Shown: positions 1 through 6,176 of the stretch, in pieces
Numbering within the stretch: position 1 is the stretch's first letter
Layout: each line of letters begins with the position of its first letter
The notes under the pieces: generated by a model
The model's database searches: none
Seen by the model: only the letters and a program-made list of their open reading frames with translations
Told to the model about the DNA's origin: nothing
Assembly (NCBI GenBank): GCA_016930955.1
Contig: JAFGFR010000014.1
Coordinates: 1-8,769, forward strand
From: Victivallales bacterium
Lineage (GTDB): Bacteria > Verrucomicrobiota > Lentisphaeria > Victivallales > JAADHT01
DNA: 8,769 nt
Direction: 5' to 3'
Made by a program: the position numbers and the translations under genes

Positions 1-36
1 AAATGAGGATGGAGACATGGTGCAATGCGGCGAGCC

Positions 37-94
37 GATCCCGTAGGGATCAAAGCCCGACGAACGTCGGGAGCGAAGCGGCACCCCGGAGGGT
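37..94. repeat. Chain of short GC-rich hairpins
   Basis: Three small inverted repeats follow one another almost without spacers. GATCCC-gta-GGGATC is at 37-51. CCCGACG-aa-CGTCGGG is at 56-71, where the innermost pairs must open to give a usable loop. ACCC-cgga-GGGT is at 83-94, and a short GCGAAGC motif sits between the last two. Such strings of mini-hairpins are typical of REP-like intergenic repeats or structured RNA ends. Because the window starts only 36 bases upstream, this could also be the 3' end of a transcript from a gene outside the window. No second copy occurs in the window, so the family is unidentified. Confidence 0.45.
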
Positions 95-277
95 TAAATG
101 TCAAAAATTCTTCCTATCCAAAAGGTGAAAAGCGAGATATTCATAAGGTGTTGTATACAAATATATTAACTGTTATTTTTGAGATTTAACTGCTTCATTT
201 AGGTTCATTCCACCTGAGATTTTGGTGAAAGGACGGTAGTGGATTGAAAACAAACAGTGCGAAAAAGCGTGAAAAGA

Positions 278-444
278 GAGCCAGTTTCAAAACTCCGCGT
301 GAACCGCATTGGGAGCGCAGGCGCGGCAGACGGTGCGGCGAAATGGCTGGTGCATACCCGAAACTGTCTGTGCCTGCCATCTCGCCGTGGCCTCGCATCC
401 AGAATGGCAAGCCGCGCGGCCACGGGTAGTTTTGAAATTGGCTC
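278..444. repeat. Complete 167-bp inverted-repeat element (copy 1), MITE-like
   Basis: The element is bounded by 17-bp terminal inverted repeats: GAGCCAGTTTCAAAACT at 278-294 and AGTTTTGAAATTGGCTC at 428-444, with 16 of 17 positions complementary. The interior also folds back. Bases 337-350 (GGCGAAATGGC then GG) pair with 373-386 with two mismatches, and two G-T pairs can extend the stem. The flanking segments 295-336 and 387-427 are partly complementary, so most of the element is an imperfect palindrome. It encodes no plausible protein. The first 97 bp recur at 3571-3667, and the right end recurs at 7579-7601. This fits a non-autonomous miniature element or a large REP-like sequence. I could not define a clear target-site duplication. 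Confidence 0.8.
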
Positions 445-541
445 AAGACAGAAAGAAATCGAACAAGGACGGCTCCGGAATCTTCGTTGGAAACTTCATG
501 GATCTCCTTGCAAATCCCATCAGACGCTGTTATTTTTTTGT

Positions 542-547
542 AAGGAG
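542..547 (+). promoter_or_regulatory. Ribosome-binding site of the HlyD-type gene
   Basis: AAGGAG lies 8 bases before the ATG at 556, a canonical Shine-Dalgarno arrangement. It supports this start over the second in-frame ATG three codons later. Confidence 0.8.
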
Positions 548-555
548 ATGCGCAA

Positions 556-1671
556 ATGCATTCGATGCAGATCGACAAGGCCGACCGGGTTTCTATTGCA
601 GTAGCTGCGGTTCTCGGGGGGCTGCTTGTCGTGTCCGCGCTTTTCTTTATCCGTTTTGATCTGACCGTCCGAGCCGCCGGTGTGGTCATCCCCAATGTCG
701 AGCGCCGGTTTTACGCTGACGATGATGTTGTCGTCAAACGCATCCATGTCGGGCTCGGGCAGTCAGTTGACAAGGGGGAGCCGCTGCTCGAACTGGAAAA
801 CCTCGCCTTGTGCAACCGTCTCTTTGAATTGGAGAGTGATCTGGAAGAGACAACGGCCTCTCTTGCAGACAAAGAGTTTGAGCTTGGCGTATGGGACATC
901 CGTCCGGGAAGCCTGGAGTTTCTTACCGCCGAAAGCCGCCATGAAATCTGTGGCAGAATCCGGAAGTTTCAGGAAGACACCGCGAAAATTTACTCCGCTA
1001 TGCGCGATCGCCTCACTATTTCCCAGATAGAGTTGAACCAACGCCAGATCGAGCGTGCCCGGGTCGAGATGGAATGGCTGTCCAGTGCCGAAATGCTGAG
1101 ATGGCAGACAGCCGGAATCTCGGGAATAGAAAAACAGCGGCTTGTTAAGGGAGTACAATCACTCGAAGCGAGGAAGATCCTTATCAACTCAGAACTTATT
1201 GAATTACGGCAACGGATTGAAAGTCTCAGGATAACGGCTCCGATACCGGGGGAAGTGGGCAGTCTGCCTCCACGCCACGAAGGCGAGTCGTTTAAGCGCG
1301 GCGACCTGCTGGTGACCGTTGTTGATCCGGCGGGCGGTTACAGGGTCCGGGCCAAAACCCCCCACAGAAACATTGATTTGGTCCGTCCCGGCACACGCAC
1401 GGTGATGGCTGCTGAAGTTTTCAACTCATTGATCGAAGGCTATGTTCATGGAGAAGTGCTTCGGGTGGCACCCGAAGCAGATCCTGTATCCTCACTAAAG
1501 GAAGAGCCGCTTTATGAGGTTGAAATCGCGGTACTTAAAACGCCCCATCCCCTGGTTCTGGGATCACCGATGATTGTCTGGATCATCGTTGGCAAAAAGT
1601 CCTTGCCTGAAATGCTCATCAGATCGGACGGGTTCGGGCACCGTGGCGGATTGGAGAAGAACCAACGGTGA
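556..1671 (+). CDS. HlyD-family membrane fusion (periplasmic adaptor) protein
   Basis: This 371-residue protein has the architecture of an adaptor that links an inner-membrane exporter to the outer envelope. A short cytoplasmic N-terminus precedes one membrane segment (about residues 12-32). The first half of a split lipoyl/biotinyl-like domain follows (about 39-82, with GLGQSVDKGEPLLELEN). Next is a long, charged, probably coiled-coil hairpin (about 85-225), the second lipoyl half (about 226-257, ITAPIPGEVGS and KRGDLLVTV), and a beta-rich region to about 346. The last 25 residues are polar and unassigned. It overlaps the ABC exporter gene by 4 bases, so the two are almost certainly co-transcribed and probably translationally coupled. 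No outer-membrane TolC-like gene is present. Family assignment is strong; the exported substrate is unknown. Confidence 0.88.
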   Translation: MHSMQIDKADRVSIAVAAVLGGLLVVSALFFIRFDLTVRAAGVVIPNVERRFYADDDVVVKRIHVGLGQSVDKGEPLLELENLALCNRLFELESDLEETTASLADKEFELGVWDIRPGSLEFLTAESRHEICGRIRKFQEDTAKIYSAMRDRLTISQIELNQRQIERARVEMEWLSSAEMLRWQTAGISGIEKQRLVKGVQSLEARKILINSELIELRQRIESLRITAPIPGEVGSLPPRHEGESFKRGDLLVTVVDPAGGYRVRAKTPHRNIDLVRPGTRTVMAAEVFNSLIEGYVHGEVLRVAPEADPVSSLKEEPLYEVEIAVLKTPHPLVLGSPMIVWIIVGKKSLPEMLIRSDGFGHRGGLEKNQR

Positions 1672-3419
1672 TCTCGAAACCTCCACCTTCAAGTTATCCT
1701 CCATCTTTGATAGGCTATATTGTCGCCAACCGCAAGGCGTTCTATACGGGTGTGTTGCTCGCATTCATTCGGGCAGCGGTAATCACCCCGATCCCGTGGC
1801 TGTTTCAGATCATCATTGATGACAATGTCAAAACCGGGAATATCAAGGGAATAATCCATATAAGCATCCTGATAGTGGGTTTGCTGCTCCTTCACTACGT
1901 GTTCGCCGTTCTCGGGTTTGTCGCGATAATGCGTGAAAACAGCATCTTGATGATACGCCTTCGCGGCGATATTTTCCATAAGCTGCATTTCCTTAATTTC
2001 GGCTACCTTGACCGTCAGAAAACCGGAAGACTGCTGTCAAAATACGCATTCGACACTCAGAAGATCGAAGGGATCAACCTGCAAATCATGAACACCATCA
2101 TGCCGAACACAGTTTACAGCCTAAGCATCACGATAATCCTGATAATCATGCAATGGCGCCTGGCTCTGATTCTGATACTGCTTCTCCCGCTCTACTTTTT
2201 AAGCCGTTTGTTCTTTGACAGCCGCATGAGGCTGGTCAACAATCAAAACCGGATTGCACAGGAGAAACTGACCGGAACCGCCAGCGAGGTAATCAGCTCG
2301 CTGCGTCTCGTCCGAAGCTTCGGGGAGGAGGATCAGGTAACAAACAATATCGATGAGCATAGTCATGCTCTGGCCAAATCGCGCTTCCATCTATCTTCAG
2401 CAGGCGCGGTCTATAGCACTTTTGCCTATACAATAGTTCAGGCTTTCTCCCTGCTTGTCGTCGCGGGAGGCGCCATTTTCGTCGTGGGCGGTTCAATGAC
2501 CATGGGAACTCTGCTGGCATTTATGGCGGGACTTCCAATAGTGCTGATGCCCGTTCAGATGTTTACAGCCATTTTCGAGCAGTACTTCATTGCCCGTGAA
2601 GGCTATCAAAGCGTCAAGGAGCTTCTCGACAGCCATTATGTGGAGGACTGGAACGGTCAACGCCGTCCTGATCCTGTCCGAGGGGAGATCATATTCGATA
2701 AGGTCTCTTTCACCTATCCCGAAACCAGCAACACAATTCTTCATAACCTGAACCTTCACATCAAGGCCGGATCAAACATCGCACTGGTAGGCCCGTCAGG
2801 CTCCGGGAAAAGCACCATAGCGCAACTGATATTGGGATTGTACAAGCCGAAAGGTGGAAACATTCTTATAGACGGCATTCCGCAGTCCGAGCTGGACATG
2901 CGCTGGCTGAGACGGAATTCAGCGGTTGTCCTTCAGGATATCGTGCTGTTTTCCGGAACTATAGCCGACAATATCCGATTCGCTCTCCCGGATGCCACGG
3001 ATGAAGCCATACATCATGCCGCCGGACTGGCCAACGCCGATGAATTCATCCAGAGTCTTCCCAATAAATATAACACCATTGTGGGAGAACGCGGAGTAAT
3101 GCTCTCCGGCGGCCAGCGGCAACGCATATCCATCGCCCGAGCCATACTCCGCAACCCATTCATCCTTATTCTTGACGAAGCAACATCGTCACTGGACTAC
3201 GAGAGTGAGCGGCTCGTTCAAGATGCCATCGCCAGAATCGTCACAAACCGGACAGTAATCACAATCGCCCACCGACTCAGCACCATACAGCAGGCGGAAC
3301 GGATTATCGTAATGCGGAACGGAAGTATCCTCGAGGAAGGGAAATTCAATGAACTGGTGGCCAATGAAGGCCCTTTCTCGAAAATCCTCAAAATGCAGAT
3401 GAGGGAAACCAGTTTATGA
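1668..3419 (+). CDS. ABC exporter, fused permease and ATPase (MsbA/type I secretion-like)
   Basis: This 583-residue half-transporter should act as a homodimer that exports a lipid, peptide or small molecule using ATP. Six membrane segments are visible (about 24-50, 62-86, 147-163, 164-183, 250-273, 279-303). A complete nucleotide-binding domain follows: A-loop Y350, Walker A GPSGSGKST (375-383), Q-loop Q423, signature LSGGQ (479-483), Walker B ending in D503 with catalytic E504, and H-loop H535. There is no N-terminal C39 peptidase domain, so it should not itself cleave a leader. The start is GTG at 1668, inside the stop codon of the adaptor gene, with GGAGAAG (1653-1659) 8 bases upstream. 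The pairing with an adaptor suggests transport across or into the outer envelope rather than simple lipid flipping. Family is certain; substrate is not. Confidence 0.95.
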   Translation: MISKPPPSSYPPSLIGYIVANRKAFYTGVLLAFIRAAVITPIPWLFQIIIDDNVKTGNIKGIIHISILIVGLLLLHYVFAVLGFVAIMRENSILMIRLRGDIFHKLHFLNFGYLDRQKTGRLLSKYAFDTQKIEGINLQIMNTIMPNTVYSLSITIILIIMQWRLALILILLLPLYFLSRLFFDSRMRLVNNQNRIAQEKLTGTASEVISSLRLVRSFGEEDQVTNNIDEHSHALAKSRFHLSSAGAVYSTFAYTIVQAFSLLVVAGGAIFVVGGSMTMGTLLAFMAGLPIVLMPVQMFTAIFEQYFIAREGYQSVKELLDSHYVEDWNGQRRPDPVRGEIIFDKVSFTYPETSNTILHNLNLHIKAGSNIALVGPSGSGKSTIAQLILGLYKPKGGNILIDGIPQSELDMRWLRRNSAVVLQDIVLFSGTIADNIRFALPDATDEAIHHAAGLANADEFIQSLPNKYNTIVGERGVMLSGGQRQRISIARAILRNPFILILDEATSSLDYESERLVQDAIARIVTNRTVITIAHRLSTIQQAERIIVMRNGSILEEGKFNELVANEGPFSKILKMQMRETSL

Positions 3420-3431
3420 TAAATATTCACC

Positions 3432-3456
3432 GAATGCGCCCTGCCCGGGAGCATTC
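3432..3456 (+). terminator. Hairpin just after the ABC exporter gene, possible terminator
   Basis: GAATGC (3432-3437) pairs perfectly with GCATTC (3451-3456). One G/A mismatch inside leads to a further CCC/GGG stem. It starts 12 bases after the stop codon, the right place for an operon end. No T-run follows, so it is not a standard intrinsic terminator and may be a 3' stabilising or factor-dependent structure. Confidence 0.4.
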
Positions 3457-3488
3457 CGCCTCACACTTGAAGAGACCACGCAGCGGGC

Positions 3489-3517
3489 TCCGAACAGGGT
3501 GGGGCAGGTGGTTCGGA
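3489..3517. repeat. 7-bp inverted repeat with a 15-base loop
   Basis: TCCGAAC (3489-3495) is exactly complementary to GTTCGGA (3511-3517). It lies between the convergent exporter and kinase genes. It may be a second transcription-end structure or a protein-binding dyad. Nothing else in the sequence decides between these. Confidence 0.3.
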
Positions 3518-3570
3518 AATGTGTCGTCTTTCGTTATATAGCTTGCGAGCTACGCAAATTCTTATGTTTT

Positions 3571-3667
3571 GAGTCAATTTCAAAACTCCGCGTGAGCCGC
3601 GTCGGGAGCGCAGGCGCGTCAGACGGTGCGGCGAAATGGCTGGTGCATGCCCGAAACTGTCTGTGCC
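3571..3667. repeat. Truncated copy 2 of the 167-bp inverted-repeat element
   Basis: These 97 bases align without gaps to 278-374 of copy 1, with seven substitutions by my count (about 93% identity). Similarity begins at the outer edge of the left terminal repeat (GAGTCAATTTCAAAACT) and stops sharply at TGTGCC. Half of the central hairpin and the whole right side are missing. The break lies 9 bases from the stop codon of the kinase gene at 3677-5230. Translated frames across it give no recognisable protein. Confidence 0.8.
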
Positions 3668-3676
3668 GGCTGGTGC

Positions 3677-5230
3677 CTAGCGGTCATCCCCGAGCCTTTT
3701 CCTGAGTTCTCCGGGACGGTCGCGGCGGTAGGCATGGCCGGCATTGCGGATCAGGTTCTTGAAAGTCTCTTTCTGCTTTGGGGTCAGTATCGTGCCGGCT
3801 TGCTCAATGACCCTGTCCTGAAGCTGTCTTAACTCGCCCAGCCTACGCAGTTTCGCGCCGGGAGTGTCCGGTACTTTTTTCGCCATGATCTGAAACGCTT
3901 CCTTCTGGTAGTTTCTGACAATATGTGCAATTTGCCCGGCTTTTGAGTCGTCAATATCAAGGATTTCTTTTAATTTAGTATTTATTCCTTCATCCGGACT
4001 GTCAGAAGCAACCCTGGAGTCCTTGTTTTCATCGATCTCTTGTTGTTTTGCCTTTTCAGGCTGTTTTTTGTCCCCGGAAGCGTCGGGGGCTAGGGATTTG
4101 TCAAGATCATCCTTGAGCTCCCTATTTTCTCTTACGCTCTGCCTTAGCTTGGTTTTCAATGAAAATACGGAAAGCATGAGGACAGCGACAACGGCTGCGA
4201 TGATGTACATGTTGATCTTTGATTTCTTTTTTTGTGTGGGTTCGTAGATGGAGTCGCGTGTCGCGGGCATTTTAAAATTTCCCCCTGCGATAATCCCGTC
4301 GAGAGCTTCAATGACTTCATCCCATGAGCCGAGGCGGTCTTCCCTGTTTTTTGCCATCATGGTTTTTATCAGGGATTGAGATCCTTCGCTGATCCCGGGA
4401 TTGATTTTGCTGCAATCCGGAACCGGGTCCTGCAGGTGCTGAGCCATGATGCCCATGGCGGAGGTCGCTGTGTAGGGAAGCCTGCCGGTGAGCAAATGGA
4501 ACAACGTGGCACCGAGGGAATACTGGTCGGCGCGGAAATCAAGGTCAGGAAGCCCCCTGGCTTGTTCCGGGCTGATGTAGTTCGGGGTGCCGATGATGGT
4601 ACCGGTCATTGTAAGGGACTCGTCGCCTCCCGTGATCTTGGATATCCCCATATCCATCAGCATGGGCGTGCCGTCGCCGGCAATCATTATATTGTCGGGC
4701 TTGATGTCACGGTGGAGTATCCGGAACTTATCCCAAGCGTATTTGAGGGCAAGTGCAATGTTGCGCGCAACCCGGAGTGCCTCACGCTCCGCCATGGGGT
4801 TCGCCTCAGAGAAATACTCGCCGAGGACTTTGCCCTCCACATATGAGATCGCCAGGTAGCGGATGCCGTGCTGCTCTCCCGCCTGGTACGCGGTGACAAT
4901 ATTCGGATGGGTGAGCTTCCCGGCGATTTTCACCTCAAGAAGGAAGCGGCTGACAAAATTCGAGTCTCGCGCGAGGTCGGGAGAAAGGATTTTCAGCGCG
5001 ACTTTCCGATGAAGAGACTTCTGGGTGGCGAGCCATACCTCACCCATACCGCCCACACCAAGCAGTTTCTCGATGGTGAAATCCCCCAGATCCATCCCGG
5101 AAACGACTCCATAGGGGGGGACTGTCATCGTCTGATGACATGAAGGGCATTGTATAAGCTTTCCCACATCCTCCCCGGATGCCGAAAGCGCTATCCGGCA
5201 AGATACGCATGTAAATCTCACATCTGCCAT
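3677..5230 (-). CDS. Transmembrane Ser/Thr protein kinase with N-terminal zinc ribbon and Spy/LTXXQ-like C-terminal domain
   Basis: This 517-residue protein begins with a zinc ribbon (C8, C11, C28, C31). A Hanks-type kinase domain follows (about 51-312): glycine loop GVGGMGEV (58-65), K80, E99, catalytic HRDIKPDN (173-180), DMG in place of DFG (193-195), a Thr/Ser-rich activation loop, SPE (220-222), and R299. All residues needed for catalysis are present. One membrane segment (about 341-358) separates the cytoplasmic kinase from an exterior part: a charged linker (about 360-412) and a helical domain (about 415-497) ending in ILTPKQKETFKNL. That last pattern resembles Spy/CpxP/ZraP-type LTXXQ proteins, so an envelope-sensing role is inferred. 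The gene diverges from the sigma factor gene. The ribosome-binding site is weak (AGAGAG). Kinase identity is certain; the name of the C-terminal domain is tentative. Confidence 0.93.
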   Translation of the reverse strand: MADVRFTCVSCRIALSASGEDVGKLIQCPSCHQTMTVPPYGVVSGMDLGDFTIEKLLGVGGMGEVWLATQKSLHRKVALKILSPDLARDSNFVSRFLLEVKIAGKLTHPNIVTAYQAGEQHGIRYLAISYVEGKVLGEYFSEANPMAEREALRVARNIALALKYAWDKFRILHRDIKPDNIMIAGDGTPMLMDMGISKITGGDESLTMTGTIIGTPNYISPEQARGLPDLDFRADQYSLGATLFHLLTGRLPYTATSAMGIMAQHLQDPVPDCSKINPGISEGSQSLIKTMMAKNREDRLGSWDEVIEALDGIIAGGNFKMPATRDSIYEPTQKKKSKINMYIIAAVVAVLMLSVFSLKTKLRQSVRENRELKDDLDKSLAPDASGDKKQPEKAKQQEIDENKDSRVASDSPDEGINTKLKEILDIDDSKAGQIAHIVRNYQKEAFQIMAKKVPDTPGAKLRRLGELRQLQDRVIEQAGTILTPKQKETFKNLIRNAGHAYRRDRPGELRKRLGDDR

Positions 5231-5542
5231 GATTGAATCTCTCTAACGTCTGGAACACTTAGGTCTAAATCAACAAAATCGTATATCCTTCTCCCCGTCA
5301 TCTCTGTCTGGCGCCGCCATCTTGCCGCGCCTCAACTTCGGATGCATGACTGGAAATTAGCATCTGGGAGACCGATATTCCAAGATGTTTGACTATTTTA
5401 CTGTAAATAATCAGGCATTGGGGCAGGGTGCTGGAATGACAGTGAAAATTGTCCATTTGTTTCTATATGCCGCACGTCTCGGCTCGCAAATGCCGCACTT
5501 CAGTGCTATCTTTATCACACAACACGCAAAGTCAAGGAACAA
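5231..5542. promoter_or_regulatory. Divergent control region between kinase and sigma factor genes
   Basis: This 312-base spacer must contain promoters for both divergent genes. I see no strong sigma-70 hexamer pair on either strand and no clear ECF-type GGAAC/GTC pair at usual spacing. TATCTT at 5507-5512 is a weak -10 candidate for the sigma gene. The clearest feature is the direct repeat at 5467-5498, listed separately. No small gene is evident. Confidence 0.5.
5467..5498 (+). promoter_or_regulatory. Spaced direct repeat ATGCCGCAC, candidate operator
   Basis: ATGCCGCAC occurs at 5467-5475 and again at 5490-5498. The two are 23 bases apart start to start, about two helical turns, and 45 bases before the sigma factor ATG. 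Two exact 9-mers in phase on one face of the helix ahead of a regulator gene suggest a binding site for a dimeric activator or repressor, possibly autoregulatory. The binding protein is unknown. Confidence 0.4.
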
Positions 5543-6136
5543 ATGAGCGACACAAATCATTGCATGACACGGATGACTCTGCTGGCCAAGCTGAAGGATC
5601 AGCATAATGACGCGGCATGGTCCGACTTCGTGTACTACTACCGCCAGTTTATCTACAACATTGCCAGAAGGATGGGGCTTGGGCATGATGACGCCGGGGA
5701 AATTGTCCAGATAGTCCTCATTCAGTCATGGAACAAGCTTCCTGACTTCCAGTATGATCCTGGCAAGGGGCGGTTTCGTGGTTGGCTCTGCCGGATCACA
5801 GGGAATGCGGTGAAAAATTATCTGCGCGACCATATCAACCGTTTTGTGGAACTCGACCCGGATGCCCATTTGTCAGAATTGATGACCCCGCCGGAAACCG
5901 AGAAGATCGCCGATGAGGAGTGGAGAAGCTATGTCCCGAAACTGGCATGGAAAAATATTGAGGGGCACTTCGATTCAAACGTGAGGCAGACCTATGCGAT
6001 GCTTGCGGAAGGGAAGTCAGTAGCGGAGATCGCGGAAAGACTCGGAATCAAACACAGCAGCGTATACGTCTACCGCAAGCGCATCCAGGATAAACTACGG
6101 GTCGAGGTAAAACGGCTTGAGCATGAATTAGGGTGA
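5543..6136 (+). CDS. ECF-like sigma-70 family RNA polymerase sigma factor
   Basis: This 197-residue protein has the two-domain layout of extracytoplasmic-function sigma factors. Region 2 spans about 24-97, with GRFRGWLCRITGNAVKNYLRDH-type promoter-melting and -10 recognition sequence at 76-97. Region 4 spans about 143-192, with the helix-turn-helix AEIAERLGIKHSSVYVYRKR (161-180) for -35 recognition. The start is supported by AAGGA at 5534-5538, four bases before the ATG. The usual acidic run of region 2.2 (DAED...QE) reads DAGE (50-53) followed by QI (56-57), so two acidic positions are lost. It sits between two Ser/Thr kinase genes with no anti-sigma gene nearby, like kinase-linked sigma factors of Planctomycetota and other phyla. 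Control by phosphorylation is an inference. Confidence 0.92.
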   Translation: MSDTNHCMTRMTLLAKLKDQHNDAAWSDFVYYYRQFIYNIARRMGLGHDDAGEIVQIVLIQSWNKLPDFQYDPGKGRFRGWLCRITGNAVKNYLRDHINRFVELDPDAHLSELMTPPETEKIADEEWRSYVPKLAWKNIEGHFDSNVRQTYAMLAEGKSVAEIAERLGIKHSSVYVYRKRIQDKLRVEVKRLEHELG

Positions 6137-6176
6137 TCACTGCATGGGGTGATACTCAGGGCGGGGGGCAGCCCGT

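Larger units (their letters stand above)
1..555. other. Gene-free leader region upstream of the export operon
   Basis: I find no credible protein-coding gene here. The open frames that cross 195-700 run through the repeat element or lie antisense to the fusion-protein gene, and they lack ribosome-binding sites and recognisable domains. The region contains a cluster of short hairpins (37-94), an AT-rich stretch with the perfect 10-bp palindrome TTGTATACAA (151-160), and a complete inverted-repeat element (278-444). The last 110 bases lead into the HlyD-type gene. Any promoter for that operon should lie here, but no hexamer pair stands out clearly. Confidence 0.6.

Noticed and set aside
508..536. 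TTGCAA-17-TATTTT as promoter of the export operon
   Set aside because: The start site would fall on the ribosome-binding site, leaving essentially no leader, and the match to consensus is weak.
195..695. Long - strand and + strand open frames across the inverted-repeat element and the start of the adaptor gene
   Set aside because: They overlap the element or lie antisense to the well-supported HlyD-type gene, lack ribosome-binding sites, and show low-complexity, Arg/Cys-rich translations typical of spurious frames in GC-rich repeats.
278..3667. Repeats as integron attC sites bounding gene cassettes
   Set aside because: The ends lack the RYYYAAC and GTTRRRY core sites, gene orientations are mixed, and no integrase is present.
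5252..5267. GGAAC with following GTC as an autoregulatory ECF promoter
   Set aside because: The two elements are only a few bases apart instead of the usual 16-17, and the orientation points away from the kinase start.
6137..6176. Bidirectional terminator between the convergent sigma and FHA kinase genes
   Set aside because: Only a weak GGGC/GCCC pairing is seen, without T-runs on either side.
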